Shown piece by piece: positions 23,293 through 29,705 of a DNA stretch of 29,705 nucleotides (its first letter is position 1; every line of letters starts with the position of its first letter). The stretch is from positions 1 to 29,705 of the forward strand of contig MNRL01000003.1 of assembly GCA_001915925.1 (NCBI GenBank), read 5' to 3'. Origin of the DNA: Clostridium sp. CAG:354_28_25 (lineage in GTDB: Bacteria > Bacillota > Clostridia > TANB77 > CAG-508). The translations under genes and the position numbers were made by a program. Under the pieces are notes generated by a model, which saw nothing but the letters and a program-made list of their open reading frames with translations, ran no database searches and was not told where the DNA came from.

Positions 23293-23676
23293 TTGGTTTT
23301 AATAGCGATCTTAGTTGGATGTATAATAGGTGCAATTTTAGGACTTAATTCACCATTAATACCATATTCTGTTTCTGGATATTTAGCTATTGGAATAATG
23401 GCAGCACTAGACTCAGTTTTTGGAGGTATAAAATCTGTAGTACAAAAGAATTTCGATATGAAAGTTTTTGTTTCAGGATTTTTTATAAATAGTATAACAG
23501 CTGTTTTATTAACATATTTAGGAAATAAATTAAATGTCGATATTTCTCTTGCAGCCATTATAGTATTTGTAGGTAGAATATTTATAGATTTAGCTATAAT
23601 ACGTAGATACTATATTGAAAAATGGACTAATTGGATGGAGAAAAAACAAAAAGAGAAATCAATTAAAAAAGCATAA
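23293..23676 (+). CDS. sbp: Small basic membrane protein Sbp (DUF1290)
   Basis: The DUF1290 family has three or four short hydrophobic segments: here VLIAILVGCIIGAILGL, an IAGxMAALDSVFGGIKS-like stretch near 38-52, SGFFINSITAVLLTYLG and IVFVGRIFIDLAIIRRY. The conserved ALDSVFGG motif is diagnostic. The C-terminus is very basic (KKQKEKSIKKA). Length 127 aa is near the family norm of about 120. The start is TTG at 23293, behind AGGAGG. It is the last gene of the murA-led run; a 14-bp hairpin at 23729-23760 separates it from ftsA. Its function in B. subtilis is unknown, though it always lies next to ftsA in related genomes. Confidence 0.9.
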   Translation: MVLIAILVGCIIGAILGLNSPLIPYSVSGYLAIGIMAALDSVFGGIKSVVQKNFDMKVFVSGFFINSITAVLLTYLGNKLNVDISLAAIIVFVGRIFIDLAIIRRYYIEKWTNWMEKKQKEKSIKKA

Positions 23677-23728
23677 AATATGAAAAAACGCACAAATATA
23701 AGAAGGAGAACTGAAAAATAAATAGAAT

Positions 23729-23760
23729 ATTAATAAAAGGACATTAGTCCTTTTATTAAT
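23729..23760 (+). terminator. Terminator between sbp and ftsA
   Basis: ATTAATAAAAGGAC (23729-23742) is the exact reverse complement of 23747-23760, loop ATTA. The 3' arm itself holds the TTTTATT run. Confidence 0.65.
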
Positions 23761-23770
23761 TATCATTTTA

Positions 23771-23777
23771 TGGCGAA
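23771..23777 (+). promoter_or_regulatory. Spo0A-box-like site before ftsAZ
   Basis: TGGCGAA followed by AAAAT, and a second near-match TGTCAAA at 23781-23787. The pair lies about 65-80 bases upstream of the candidate -35 of ftsA, a distance suited to Spo0A action on ftsAZ at the switch to polar septation. Confidence 0.45.
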
Positions 23778-23851
23778 AAATGTCAAAATTTATAACGAAT
23801 ATTTTATTACATCATTATTACAAAAAGGTTACAAAAATATAACAACAACTA

Positions 23852-23880
23852 TTGACATTTTATTTAAAATATAATATTCT
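23852..23880 (+). promoter_or_regulatory. Promoter for ftsA-ftsZ
   Basis: Perfect TTGACA (23852-23857), 17-base spacer, TATTCT (23875-23880). A TATAAT at 23870 is only 12 bases away and probably not used with this -35. Confidence 0.5.
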
Positions 23881-23920
23881 ATCACTAGTTAAGAGATAAG
23901 TAAATTGGAGGAGACCTAAC

Positions 23921-25150
23921 TTGGCAATAGGAGATATAATCGTTGGAATAGATATTGGAACTTCAAGAATTGCAGCAGTTGTGGGAGAAGTAAATAATTT
24001 TAATCAAATAGAAATTATTTGCAGCAGTTCCTATAAATGCACAGGTATTAAGAAAACAAAAATTATTAATGAAGAAGAAGTTTCAAATAGTTTAGTAAAA
24101 GTATTAGACAAAATAGAAGATGAATCAGGATTAAGAGTAAACTCTGCATATGTTACTATTCCTGGTAAATATACAACAATAGTACAAAATAGTATAACAA
24201 AAGAAGCAAGAGATAAATATTCAGGAATATCATTAAGAGATGTACAAACAGCAATTATGCAAGTTAAAGATATAGATATTCCAGAAGGAAAAGTCTCAAT
24301 AGATATAGTCCCAGATAAATTTATTTTAGATACTGGAAAGACTACAGAAGATCCAGTAGGAAGTTTGAGCTCAAACTTTACTTTAAAAGCTCAAATTATA
24401 TTAGCAGATAAAGAATATGTAAGACAAATATCAGCGATATTTAAAAAAGCTGGAATAGATGTAGATGGGTTAGTGCCAACAACATTAGCACAAAGAAATT
24501 TAATTTTAGATAATAATGAATTACATGATAATGTTATGATACTAGATATGGGTGCTGGTAATACAGATATAGGTGTATTCGAAGGTTCCTCATATTTATA
24601 TACTAATACAATCCCACTTGGTGGAAATAGTATTACAAATGATATTGCATTGGTATTAAATATTTCAGAAGAAGAAGCAGATAAACTAAAGAAACAATAT
24701 GGATTAGCTTTAAAATCTTTTATAGATAATGACAATGATATTTTATTAAATACTTTTAAAGGTGAAAATAGAAATAAAACAATTAAAAGCTCTGAACTAA
24801 TCGAGATAATAGAAGCCAGAATCGAAGAAATTTTTTCTTTAGTAAACAAAGATATAACTAATCAAGGTATAAAAACAAGAATAAACAATGTGGTTTTAAC
24901 TGGTCAAGGAATTACTAATATAAATAAATGTGATGTAGCGGGAAAAATCAATTTAAATATACCAGTTAAAATAGCTACAGGAAGATTAATAAGCACAGTA
25001 AAACCAACGTTTAGAGTGGCATATGCATTGGTTAGATATATAGCATCAAGACCATTTACTAAAACAGTATCAAGTAGTATAGATACAAAATCAGAAGAAG
25101 GATTTTTTAAAACTTTATTAGAAAGAATCAAAGAATTTTTCTATTCTTAA
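23921..25150 (+). CDS. ftsA: Cell division protein FtsA
   Basis: FtsA is the actin-like ATPase that tethers FtsZ to the membrane. The protein opens with IVGIDIGTSRIAAVVGEV (phosphate-binding strand), has the 1C domain inserted after residue 80 (SAYVTIPGKYTTIVQNSI), the second phosphate loop LDMGAGNTDIGVF near 208-220 and NVVLTGQGITNI near 325. The C-terminus ends in the amphipathic helix TLLERIKEFFYS, the expected membrane-targeting tail. Length 409 aa is normal. The start is TTG at 23921, behind GGAGG. ftsZ follows 50 bases later, the standard pair. Spo0A-box-like sites lie upstream. Confidence 0.96.
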   Translation: MAIGDIIVGIDIGTSRIAAVVGEVNNFNQIEIICSSSYKCTGIKKTKIINEEEVSNSLVKVLDKIEDESGLRVNSAYVTIPGKYTTIVQNSITKEARDKYSGISLRDVQTAIMQVKDIDIPEGKVSIDIVPDKFILDTGKTTEDPVGSLSSNFTLKAQIILADKEYVRQISAIFKKAGIDVDGLVPTTLAQRNLILDNNELHDNVMILDMGAGNTDIGVFEGSSYLYTNTIPLGGNSITNDIALVLNISEEEADKLKKQYGLALKSFIDNDNDILLNTFKGENRNKTIKSSELIEIIEARIEEIFSLVNKDITNQGIKTRINNVVLTGQGITNINKCDVAGKINLNIPVKIATGRLISTVKPTFRVAYALVRYIASRPFTKTVSSSIDTKSEEGFFKTLLERIKEFFYS

Positions 25151-25200
25151 TAAAAATGTTAATAAATAAAAAATAAAAATAGATTGGGAGGAAAAACTGT

Positions 25201-26307
25201 ATGATGGACTTTGACGAAAATGAAAAAATGTTAGATGGAACAGCTACTATTAAAGTAATTGGTGTAGGTGGAGCTGGAAATAATGCAGTAAACAGAATGG
25301 TTGATTGTGGAATTAGAGGAGTTGAGTTTATAGCAGTTAACACAGATAGACAAGCTCTTCAAATGTCTAAAGCAGGAACTAAAATTCAAATAGGAGAAAA
25401 GATAACAAGAGGATTAGGAGCAGGAGCTAATCCAGATATTGGTGCTCAATCTGCAGAAGAAAGCAAATCTGAAATATCAGAAGCTTTAAGAGGAGCAGAT
25501 ATGGTATTTGTTACTGCCGGAATGGGTGGTGGAACAGGAACTGGTGCAGCACCTATAGTTGCAGGAATAGCAAAAGAAATGGGAATATTAACAATTGGTG
25601 TTGTTACAAAACCATTTACATTTGAAGGTAAAAAGAGATTATCACAAGCTGATAGAGGAATTGAAAGTTTAAAGACTAAAGTAGATACATTAGTTGTAAT
25701 ACCAAACGATAAATTATTACAAATTATAGATAGAAAAACATCTATAGTAGAAGCATTCAGAATGGCAGATGAAATATTAAGACAAGGTGTTCAAGGTATT
25801 TCAGACTTAATTGCTGTTCCTGGTCTTGTAAACCTAGACTTTGCTGACGTAAAAACAATAATGTTAAATACTGGTATGGCACATATGGGTATTGGTAGAG
25901 CATCAGGAGAAAATAGAGCAGAAGATGCTGCAAAACAAGCAACAGAAAGTCCATTATTAGAAACATCAATAGAAGGTGCAAGAGGAGTTATTATAAACAT
26001 TACAGGTGGACCAGATTTAGGATTGCATGAAGTTAATACTGCAGCAGAATTAGTACAAAGAAGTGTTGATCCAGAAGCTAATATTATATTTGGTGCAGTA
26101 ATAGATCCAGATATGAAAGATGAAATCGTAATTACAGTAATAGCTACAGAATTTGAAAAAGAGAAAAATATGCCTAATATGAACGTTGATAGTTTAGTTT
26201 CTAAAGCTTGGGACAAAAAGGTAAGCTCAATTCCAACAAGTTCTGACAACAGCTCAAATTCAAATGACTTAGATATACCATCTTTCTTAAGAAAGAAACA
26301 AAAATAG
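25201..26307 (+). CDS. ftsZ: Cell division protein FtsZ
   Basis: FtsZ is the tubulin-like GTPase forming the cytokinetic ring. The N-terminal GVGGAGNNAVNRM and the tubulin signature GGGTGTG (residues 109-115) bind GTP, and PNDKLLQI and the T7 loop NLDFADVKTIM complete the nucleotide site. The C-terminal linker is short (about 320-355), and the last residues DIPSFLRKKQK are the conserved peptide that binds FtsA and SepF. Length 368 aa is typical. The start is the ATG at 25201 behind TGGGAGGAA. A terminator at 26339-26376 separates it from spoIIGA. Confidence 0.98.
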   Translation: MMDFDENEKMLDGTATIKVIGVGGAGNNAVNRMVDCGIRGVEFIAVNTDRQALQMSKAGTKIQIGEKITRGLGAGANPDIGAQSAEESKSEISEALRGADMVFVTAGMGGGTGTGAAPIVAGIAKEMGILTIGVVTKPFTFEGKKRLSQADRGIESLKTKVDTLVVIPNDKLLQIIDRKTSIVEAFRMADEILRQGVQGISDLIAVPGLVNLDFADVKTIMLNTGMAHMGIGRASGENRAEDAAKQATESPLLETSIEGARGVIINITGGPDLGLHEVNTAAELVQRSVDPEANIIFGAVIDPDMKDEIVITVIATEFEKEKNMPNMNVDSLVSKAWDKKVSSIPTSSDNSSNSNDLDIPSFLRKKQK

Positions 26308-26338
26308 TCAAAATGGAATATAGAAATATAATTAATTA

Positions 26339-26376
26339 AAAGAAATAATCGAAAGTAGTAGATTATTTCTTTTTTT
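26339..26376 (+). terminator. Terminator after ftsZ
   Basis: AAAGAAATAATC (26339-26350) is the exact reverse complement of 26361-26372, and T continues to 26376. Confidence 0.9.
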
Positions 26377-26388
26377 CGCCCCTAAGAA

Positions 26389-26421
26389 ATGACACACTTT
26401 TAAGAATAAAAGTAATAAAAT
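26389..26421 (+). promoter_or_regulatory. Candidate spoIIG promoter with long spacer
   Basis: ATGACA (26389-26394) and TAAAAT (26416-26421) are 21 bases apart. The Bacillus spoIIG promoter is known for an over-long (22-base) spacer bridged by Spo0A. A one-mismatch inverted 0A box (TTCGCCC, 26376-26382) lies just upstream. Confidence 0.35.
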
Positions 26422-26442
26422 ATGTCTTACGAGGTGGACATA

Positions 26443-27339
26443 TTGATTGTATATGCAGATATAGTGTTTATAGAAAATTTAATTATAAATTATGTAATTT
26501 TATATGTAACCACTTTATTAAAGAAAATAAAGGTATCATATTTTAGAATATTACTTTCGGCAATATGTGGAAGTGTGTATGCTATTGTGTCAATAATTGT
26601 GTCAGACAATATTATTAGTAAGATAATATTATCTATAGTAATGATTTTTATAATTTATCCAACAAAGGACATTAGAAAGTTTTTAGAAACATTAGCGATT
26701 TTTTATTTGGTTTCAATTACCACAGGAGGAGCGTCTATAGCTATATCATATTTAGTGAATGGCTATAAAATAAATACAGTAAATGGAGCTACAATTGTAG
26801 ATTTCCCAATCTTATTTTCTTCAATTGGACTCATACTAGGAATAATTCTAATAAAAATTACTATCAATAATGTAAAATCGAAAATTACCCAAAAGAATAT
26901 TTTTTATGATATTGAAGTGTTTATTGGAAACAAAAGAACTAAAATAAAAGCTTTATTAGATACAGGAAACATGTTAAAAGATCCGATAAGTCAAAAGCCA
27001 GTTATTGTTGCGACTAAAAGAAGCCTAAAAAACGTAATACCACAGGAAATTTTAGAAGATATTAAAAACATTTTAGGAGGTGATAGACTTGGAGATATAA
27101 AGCCATTTGAAAATAGGATAAAAGTAATCCCTTTTAAGTCATTAGGGAATGAACATGGAATGTTAATAGGAATAAAATCAAATAAAATTATTGTAGATAA
27201 TAATGAAATTAAAGATGTAATTATAGGAATATATGAAAAGGAATTTTCAAGAAGAAAAAGATATGATGCACTAATCGGAATAGATCTACTATATGAGGAG
27301 GAGTGCAATTATGAATTTAATCGAAAAATTAAAAAATAG
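26443..27339 (+). CDS. spoIIGA: Sporulation sigma-E factor-processing peptidase SpoIIGA
   Basis: SpoIIGA is the membrane aspartic protease that cleaves pro-SigE in the mother cell after asymmetric septation. Five hydrophobic segments occupy about residues 1-150, and the C-terminal domain contains the catalytic DTG (D173) in KALLDTGNMLKDPISQ, then IPFKSLGNEHGMLIGI. The length of 298 aa matches the family. I start at TTG 26443 with GAGGTGG five bases upstream, giving the family-like N-terminus MIVYADIVFIENL; an ATG at 26422 in the same frame precedes the SD. Its end overlaps sigE by 29 bases, so protease and substrate are translationally coupled. Confidence 0.95.
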   Translation: MIVYADIVFIENLIINYVILYVTTLLKKIKVSYFRILLSAICGSVYAIVSIIVSDNIISKIILSIVMIFIIYPTKDIRKFLETLAIFYLVSITTGGASIAISYLVNGYKINTVNGATIVDFPILFSSIGLILGIILIKITINNVKSKITQKNIFYDIEVFIGNKRTKIKALLDTGNMLKDPISQKPVIVATKRSLKNVIPQEILEDIKNILGGDRLGDIKPFENRIKVIPFKSLGNEHGMLIGIKSNKIIVDNNEIKDVIIGIYEKEFSRRKRYDALIGIDLLYEEECNYEFNRKIKK

Positions 27340-28045
27340 TATAAGTACAATCTATGCTAAATACATAAACCAAAATGAAGAGATTGAAGCTTTACCTATA
27401 TTTTATATAGGAGGAAGCCAAACATTACCACCACCATTAACTCCAGAAGAGGAACAAGAGATATTAGATAGGATAGAAAAGGGAGAAAAGGAAGCTCGTA
27501 AAGTTTTAGTAGAAAGAAATTTAAGGTTAGTTGTATATATAGCTAAAAAATTTGAAAATACGGGTGTGGGCTTAGAAGATTTAATTTCGATAGGAACAAT
27601 AGGGTTAATGAAGGGTGTTAATACTTTTAAAGTAGATAAAAAAATAAAATTAGCAACATATGCTTCTAGGTGTATTGAAAATGAAATTTTAATGCATCTT
27701 AGGAGAAGTAATAAGCTAAAAAGCGAAGTATCAATTGATGAACCGTTAAACCAAGACTGTGATGGAAATGAATTATTACTTTCGGATGTCTTAGGAACAG
27801 ATAGTGATGTCACTTCAAGAAGAATAGAGGAAGAAATAGATAAAAAACTTTTAAGAGAATCAATAGCTAAATTGAATAAAAGGGAAAAGTGCATTATGGA
27901 ACTTAGATTTGGATTCACAACAGGGGATGAAAAAACACAAAAGGAAGTTGCCGATATGCTTGGAATATCACAAAGCTATATATCGAGATTAGAAAAAAAG
28001 ATTATTGGGAAAATGAAAAAAGAAATTTCGAGTAAAATAGGTTGA
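27311..28045 (+). CDS. sigE: RNA polymerase sporulation sigma factor SigE (pro-SigE)
   Basis: SigE directs early mother-cell transcription after removal of an N-terminal pro-sequence by SpoIIGA. The first 40 residues (IEKLKNSISTIYAKYINQ, then FYIGGSQTLPPPLT) are the pro-sequence and conserved junction. Region 2 has NLRLVVYIAKKFENTGVGLEDLISIGTIGLMK and ATYASRCIENEILMHLRR, split here as NLRLVVYIAKKFENTG and ATYASRCIENEI. Region 4 ends with MLGISQSYISRLEKKI. Length 244 aa is typical. The start is the ATG at 27311 behind AGGAGGAG, inside spoIIGA. sigG follows after a 70-base gap. Confidence 0.96.
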   Translation: MNLIEKLKNSISTIYAKYINQNEEIEALPIFYIGGSQTLPPPLTPEEEQEILDRIEKGEKEARKVLVERNLRLVVYIAKKFENTGVGLEDLISIGTIGLMKGVNTFKVDKKIKLATYASRCIENEILMHLRRSNKLKSEVSIDEPLNQDCDGNELLLSDVLGTDSDVTSRRIEEEIDKKLLRESIAKLNKREKCIMELRFGFTTGDEKTQKEVADMLGISQSYISRLEKKIIGKMKKEISSKIG

Positions 28046-28055
28046 AATTAATATG

Positions 28056-28084
28056 GAATAAAAAAACCGAATTTGGAAATACTT
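28056..28084 (+). promoter_or_regulatory. Candidate SigF promoter for sigG
   Basis: GGAAATACTT (28075-28084) fits the SigF -10 consensus GGnnAnAnTw at every fixed position. GAATA (28056-28060) lies 14 bases upstream and differs from GywTA at one position. A hairpin, GAAATACTTA with TAAGTAATTTC, overlaps the -10 and the SD-proximal leader. Confidence 0.45.
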
Positions 28085-28115
28085 AAAATAAGTAATTTCA
28101 AAGGAGGTTTTTTAT

Positions 28116-28889
28116 TTGATAAATAAGGTTGAAATATGCGGTGTAAATACTACAAAATTACCTATATTGTCAAATGAAGAAAAGAAAGAATTATTATTAA
28201 AGATAAAAAATGGAGATAAGGATGCAAGAGAAAAATTTATTAATGGCAATTTAAGATTAGTGTTAAGTGTAGTACAGAGATTTTCAGGAAGAGCAGAGAG
28301 TGCAGATGATTTATTCCAAATTGGATGTATCGGATTAATAAAGGCGATTGATAATTTTGATATAAATTTAAATGTTCAATTTAGTACTTATGCGGTACCA
28401 ATGATAATAGGAGAGATTAGAAGATATTTAAGAGATAATAACTCTATAAGAGTGAGTAGATCAATAAAAGATTTGGCATATAAAAGTATCGCTTTTAAAA
28501 ATAAGTTCTTAAAGGAAAATAATAGAGAGCCAACAATAGAAGAAATAGCAAAAGAATTAGAAGTAGAACCAGAGGAGGTATCATTAAGTTTGGGAGCGAT
28601 ACAAGATCCGGTTTCTTTACAAGAACCGGTATTTAACGATGGAACAGAAAATATATTTATAATAGATCAAGTAAGTGATAGTAAGAATACTGATGAAAGA
28701 TGGACTGAAAGTATAACAATAGCAGAGCTAATGAAAAAATTAAATGATAAAGAAAAAATGATAATTAATAAAAGATTTTTTGATGGAAGAACACAAATGG
28801 AAGTGGCAGAAGAAATCGGAATATCACAGGCACAAGTTTCAAGATTAGAAAAAAGTGCGATAAGTCATATAAAAAGATTATATAACTAG
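28116..28889 (+). CDS. sigG: RNA polymerase sporulation sigma factor SigG
   Basis: SigG drives late forespore transcription, including spore-coat-inner and germination genes. The N-terminus KVEICGVNTTKLPIL is the SigG-specific signature, shared only with SigG homologues. Region 2 contains NGNLRLVLSVVQRF, DDLFQIGCIGLIKAIDNFD and FSTYAVPMIIGEIRRYLRD; region 4 ends GISQAQVSRLEKSAISHIK. Length 257 aa is typical. The start is TTG at 28116, behind AAAGGAGG. The SigF-like promoter just upstream agrees with SigF control of sigG, and read-through from sigE is also possible. Confidence 0.97.
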   Translation: MINKVEICGVNTTKLPILSNEEKKELLLKIKNGDKDAREKFINGNLRLVLSVVQRFSGRAESADDLFQIGCIGLIKAIDNFDINLNVQFSTYAVPMIIGEIRRYLRDNNSIRVSRSIKDLAYKSIAFKNKFLKENNREPTIEEIAKELEVEPEEVSLSLGAIQDPVSLQEPVFNDGTENIFIIDQVSDSKNTDERWTESITIAELMKKLNDKEKMIINKRFFDGRTQMEVAEEIGISQAQVSRLEKSAISHIKRLYN

Positions 28890-28954
28890 AGATATAAGAA
28901 GGAAGGTTATTATATAAATTATCAACTCATATAAATATGATAAGAGGTGATAAA

Positions 28955-29188
28955 ATGAAGAAAAAAGGCTTAGACTTTAAACATAAAGAAGTGATAAATA
29001 TAAAGGACGGAAAAAGATTAGGTTTTGTACAAGATGTCTGCGCAGATTTAGGCACGGGAAATATTACTTCTATAATTGTTCCAGGAAGTAATAAAATGCT
29101 TAATATATTTTCTACAGGTAATGAAATTACAATTCCGTGGGAGAATGTAAAATGTATAGGAGAAGATATTATATTAGTAGAAATTTAA
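28955..29188 (+). CDS. ylmC: YlmC/YmxH family sporulation protein (PRC-barrel)
   Basis: A small PRC-barrel-like protein of the YlmC/YmxH family, which follows sigG in Bacillus and many Clostridia and is annotated as sporulation-associated; its molecular role is unknown. The 77-residue product contains HKEVINIKDGKRLGFVQDV, the family's N-terminal signature, and ITIPWENVKCIGEDIILVE at the end. I start at the ATG at 28955, behind AGAGGTGAT; an in-frame ATG at 28937 lies before that SD. It follows sigG by 65 bases and ends at a hairpin (29182-29219), closing the sporulation block before the rRNA operon. Confidence 0.9.
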   Translation: MKKKGLDFKHKEVINIKDGKRLGFVQDVCADLGTGNITSIIVPGSNKMLNIFSTGNEITIPWENVKCIGEDIILVEI

Positions 29189-29219
29189 GAGGTAGAATCT
29201 GTATTATGCCTCTTAAATT
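29182..29219 (+). terminator. Hairpin at the end of ylmC
   Basis: AATTTAAGAGG (29182-29192) is the exact reverse complement of 29209-29219, with a 16-base loop. No T tract follows, so termination may be weak. Confidence 0.5.
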
Positions 29220-29240
29220 ATCTAGTTAAAGGATTAAAAG

Positions 29241-29247
29241 TTCGACA
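29241..29247 (-). promoter_or_regulatory. Inverted Spo0A-box core upstream of rRNA promoters
   Basis: TTCGACA is the reverse complement of TGTCGAA and lies 45 bases upstream of P1. It lacks the A-rich extension of the other sites. Confidence 0.3.
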
Positions 29248-29292
29248 TAATAAATTCAAACAAAAAAATATTAAAAAAAATGAAAAAATATG

Positions 29293-29324
29293 TTGACAAT
29301 AAAAAGGTGATATGGTAATATAAT
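29293..29324 (+). promoter_or_regulatory. rRNA promoter P1
   Basis: TTGACA (29293-29298), with TAATAT (29316-29321, spacer 17) overlapping TATAAT (29319-29324, spacer 20). The 11 bases GGTAATATAAT at its end are identical to those at P2. Confidence 0.6.
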
Positions 29325-29368
29325 TAAAGACCGAGTAACAAGAGAGAAAAACACATAGAAATGTAAAG

Positions 29369-29429
29369 AATTAGTAATTAAGAGGCACCAAGAAAAGAGA
29401 TAATGAAGTAAATTACTAATTTTATTTTT
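29369..29429 (+). terminator. Hairpin between rRNA P1 and P2, possible attenuator
   Basis: AATTAGTAATT (29369-29379) is the exact reverse complement of 29411-29421 and is followed by TTATTTTTG. GAGGCA in its loop (29382-29387) can pair with TGCCTC (29429-29434), so two foldings or a pseudoknot compete. Confidence 0.4.
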
Positions 29430-29477
29430 GCCTCAAAAACACTTAAAAAAATATTTTAAAAAAATTCAAAAAAAGTG

Positions 29478-29506
29478 TTGACAAAGGATGTGAAAGGTAA
29501 TATAAT
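29478..29506 (+). promoter_or_regulatory. rRNA promoter P2
   Basis: Perfect TTGACA (29478-29483), 17-base spacer and perfect TATAAT (29501-29506). Confidence 0.85.
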
Positions 29507-29670
29507 ACAAAACGTTCCAACCAGAACGAAAAAGTACATTGAAAAGTAAATAATAGATTCAAAATGAGAAAACAACCAGCGGTAGTAATATACTACCAAA
29601 AAAAATAAAAATTCAAAGCTAGAAAAGCAAACTTGATTTATATAACTCGAAAGAGTAAATATAGATACCA

Positions 29671-29705
29671 AAATAAGAGAGTTTGATCCTGGCTCAGGAT
29701 AAACG
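29671..29705 (+). rRNA. rrs: 16S ribosomal RNA, 5' end (partial)
   Basis: AGAGTTTGATCCTGGCTCAG at 29678-29697 is the universal 16S start. The mature 5' end is expected about seven bases earlier, near 29671. The next bases, GATAAACG, differ from the commoner GATGAACG or ATTGAACG. The gene runs off the window. Confidence 0.97.

Larger units (their letters stand above)
29220..29670 (+). other. rRNA operon promoter and leader region
   Basis: No coding frame. It contains an inverted Spo0A-box core (29241-29247), promoter P1 (29293-29324), a hairpin with competing pairings (29369-29434), promoter P2 (29478-29506), hairpins CGTTC/GAACG (29513-29528) and GGTAGTA/TACTACC (29581-29597), and the 16S 5' flank. 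Confidence 0.75.

Noticed and set aside
25212..25218. TGACGAA, a Spo0A-box core, at the start of ftsZ
   Set aside because: It is inside codons for Asp-Glu at the N-terminus and matches by chance expectation; it lacks the full A-rich extension.
27403..27918. 171-codon frame antisense to sigE, and similar frames opposite ftsZ, murA and comM
   Set aside because: All are shadows of conserved genes; none has an SD or family motif.
1..29705. CRISPR array, transposon, prophage or tRNA gene
   Set aside because: No regularly spaced repeats, no transposase, integrase or phage proteins, and no tRNA-like cloverleaf were seen on either strand.

Overview
The window is chromosomal DNA from a low-GC, anaerobic, endospore-forming member of the Clostridia (roughly 28-30% G+C, estimated by eye). 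The evidence is AGA-dominated arginine codons, frequent TTG starts behind strong Shine-Dalgarno (SD) sequences, a spoIIGA-sigE-sigG sporulation block, a flavodiiron oxygen-detoxifying protein, and the Firmicute order ftsQ/divIB - ylxW - ylxX - sbp - ftsA - ftsZ - spoIIGA - sigE - sigG - ylmC. It ends in the first bases of a 16S rRNA gene. I cannot name a genus.

Layout. 1-1693: tail of an unidentified ORF, then plsX and acpP (phospholipid and fatty-acid synthesis). 1717-3091: an uncharacterised two-gene unit (56-aa acidic protein and 362-aa coiled-coil protein) behind a near-consensus promoter and a perfect palindrome. 3098-6552: rnc, a radical-SAM-like protein that has lost its iron-sulphur cysteines, a YitT-type membrane protein and 8-oxoguanine glycosylase. 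6553-6902: a non-coding stretch with a Spo0A-box-like site, a promoter and an inverted repeat that would close a ~165-nt RNA. 6903-9640: comM/yifB, dprA and yraN (natural transformation and recombination type genes); dprA seems to lack a canonical start. 9737-11584: an intracellular GH13 amylase with different codon use. 11657-13620: an AIM24-family gene converging on rplM-rpsI (minus strand). 13670-15259: two unrecognised genes, each with its own promoter and terminator and less AT-rich codon use. 15303-19316: topB, a patatin-like phospholipase and a flavodiiron protein. 19325-23760: murA, ftsQ, two DUF881 genes and sbp. 23771-26376: ftsA-ftsZ. 26389-29219: spoIIGA-sigE-sigG-ylmC. 29220-29705: tandem rRNA promoters, a leader with competing hairpins, and the 16S start.

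How the genes work together. The right half couples wall synthesis and septation (MurA, FtsQ, FtsA, FtsZ) to the sporulation programme: SpoIIGA is the protease that matures pro-SigE in the mother cell, and SigG acts in the forespore. A sequence upstream of sigG resembles a SigF promoter, as expected from that cascade. A TG(G/T)CGAAAAAT motif resembling an extended Spo0A box occurs four times, three of them in promoter-containing gaps (before the structured RNA/comM, before an unknown gene, and before ftsA).

I see no CRISPR array, transposase, integrase, prophage or tRNA gene. The least explained items are the candidate structured RNA at 6713-6878, the cysteine-less radical-SAM-like protein, the apparent AUA start of dprA, and the two orphan genes at 13743-15202.
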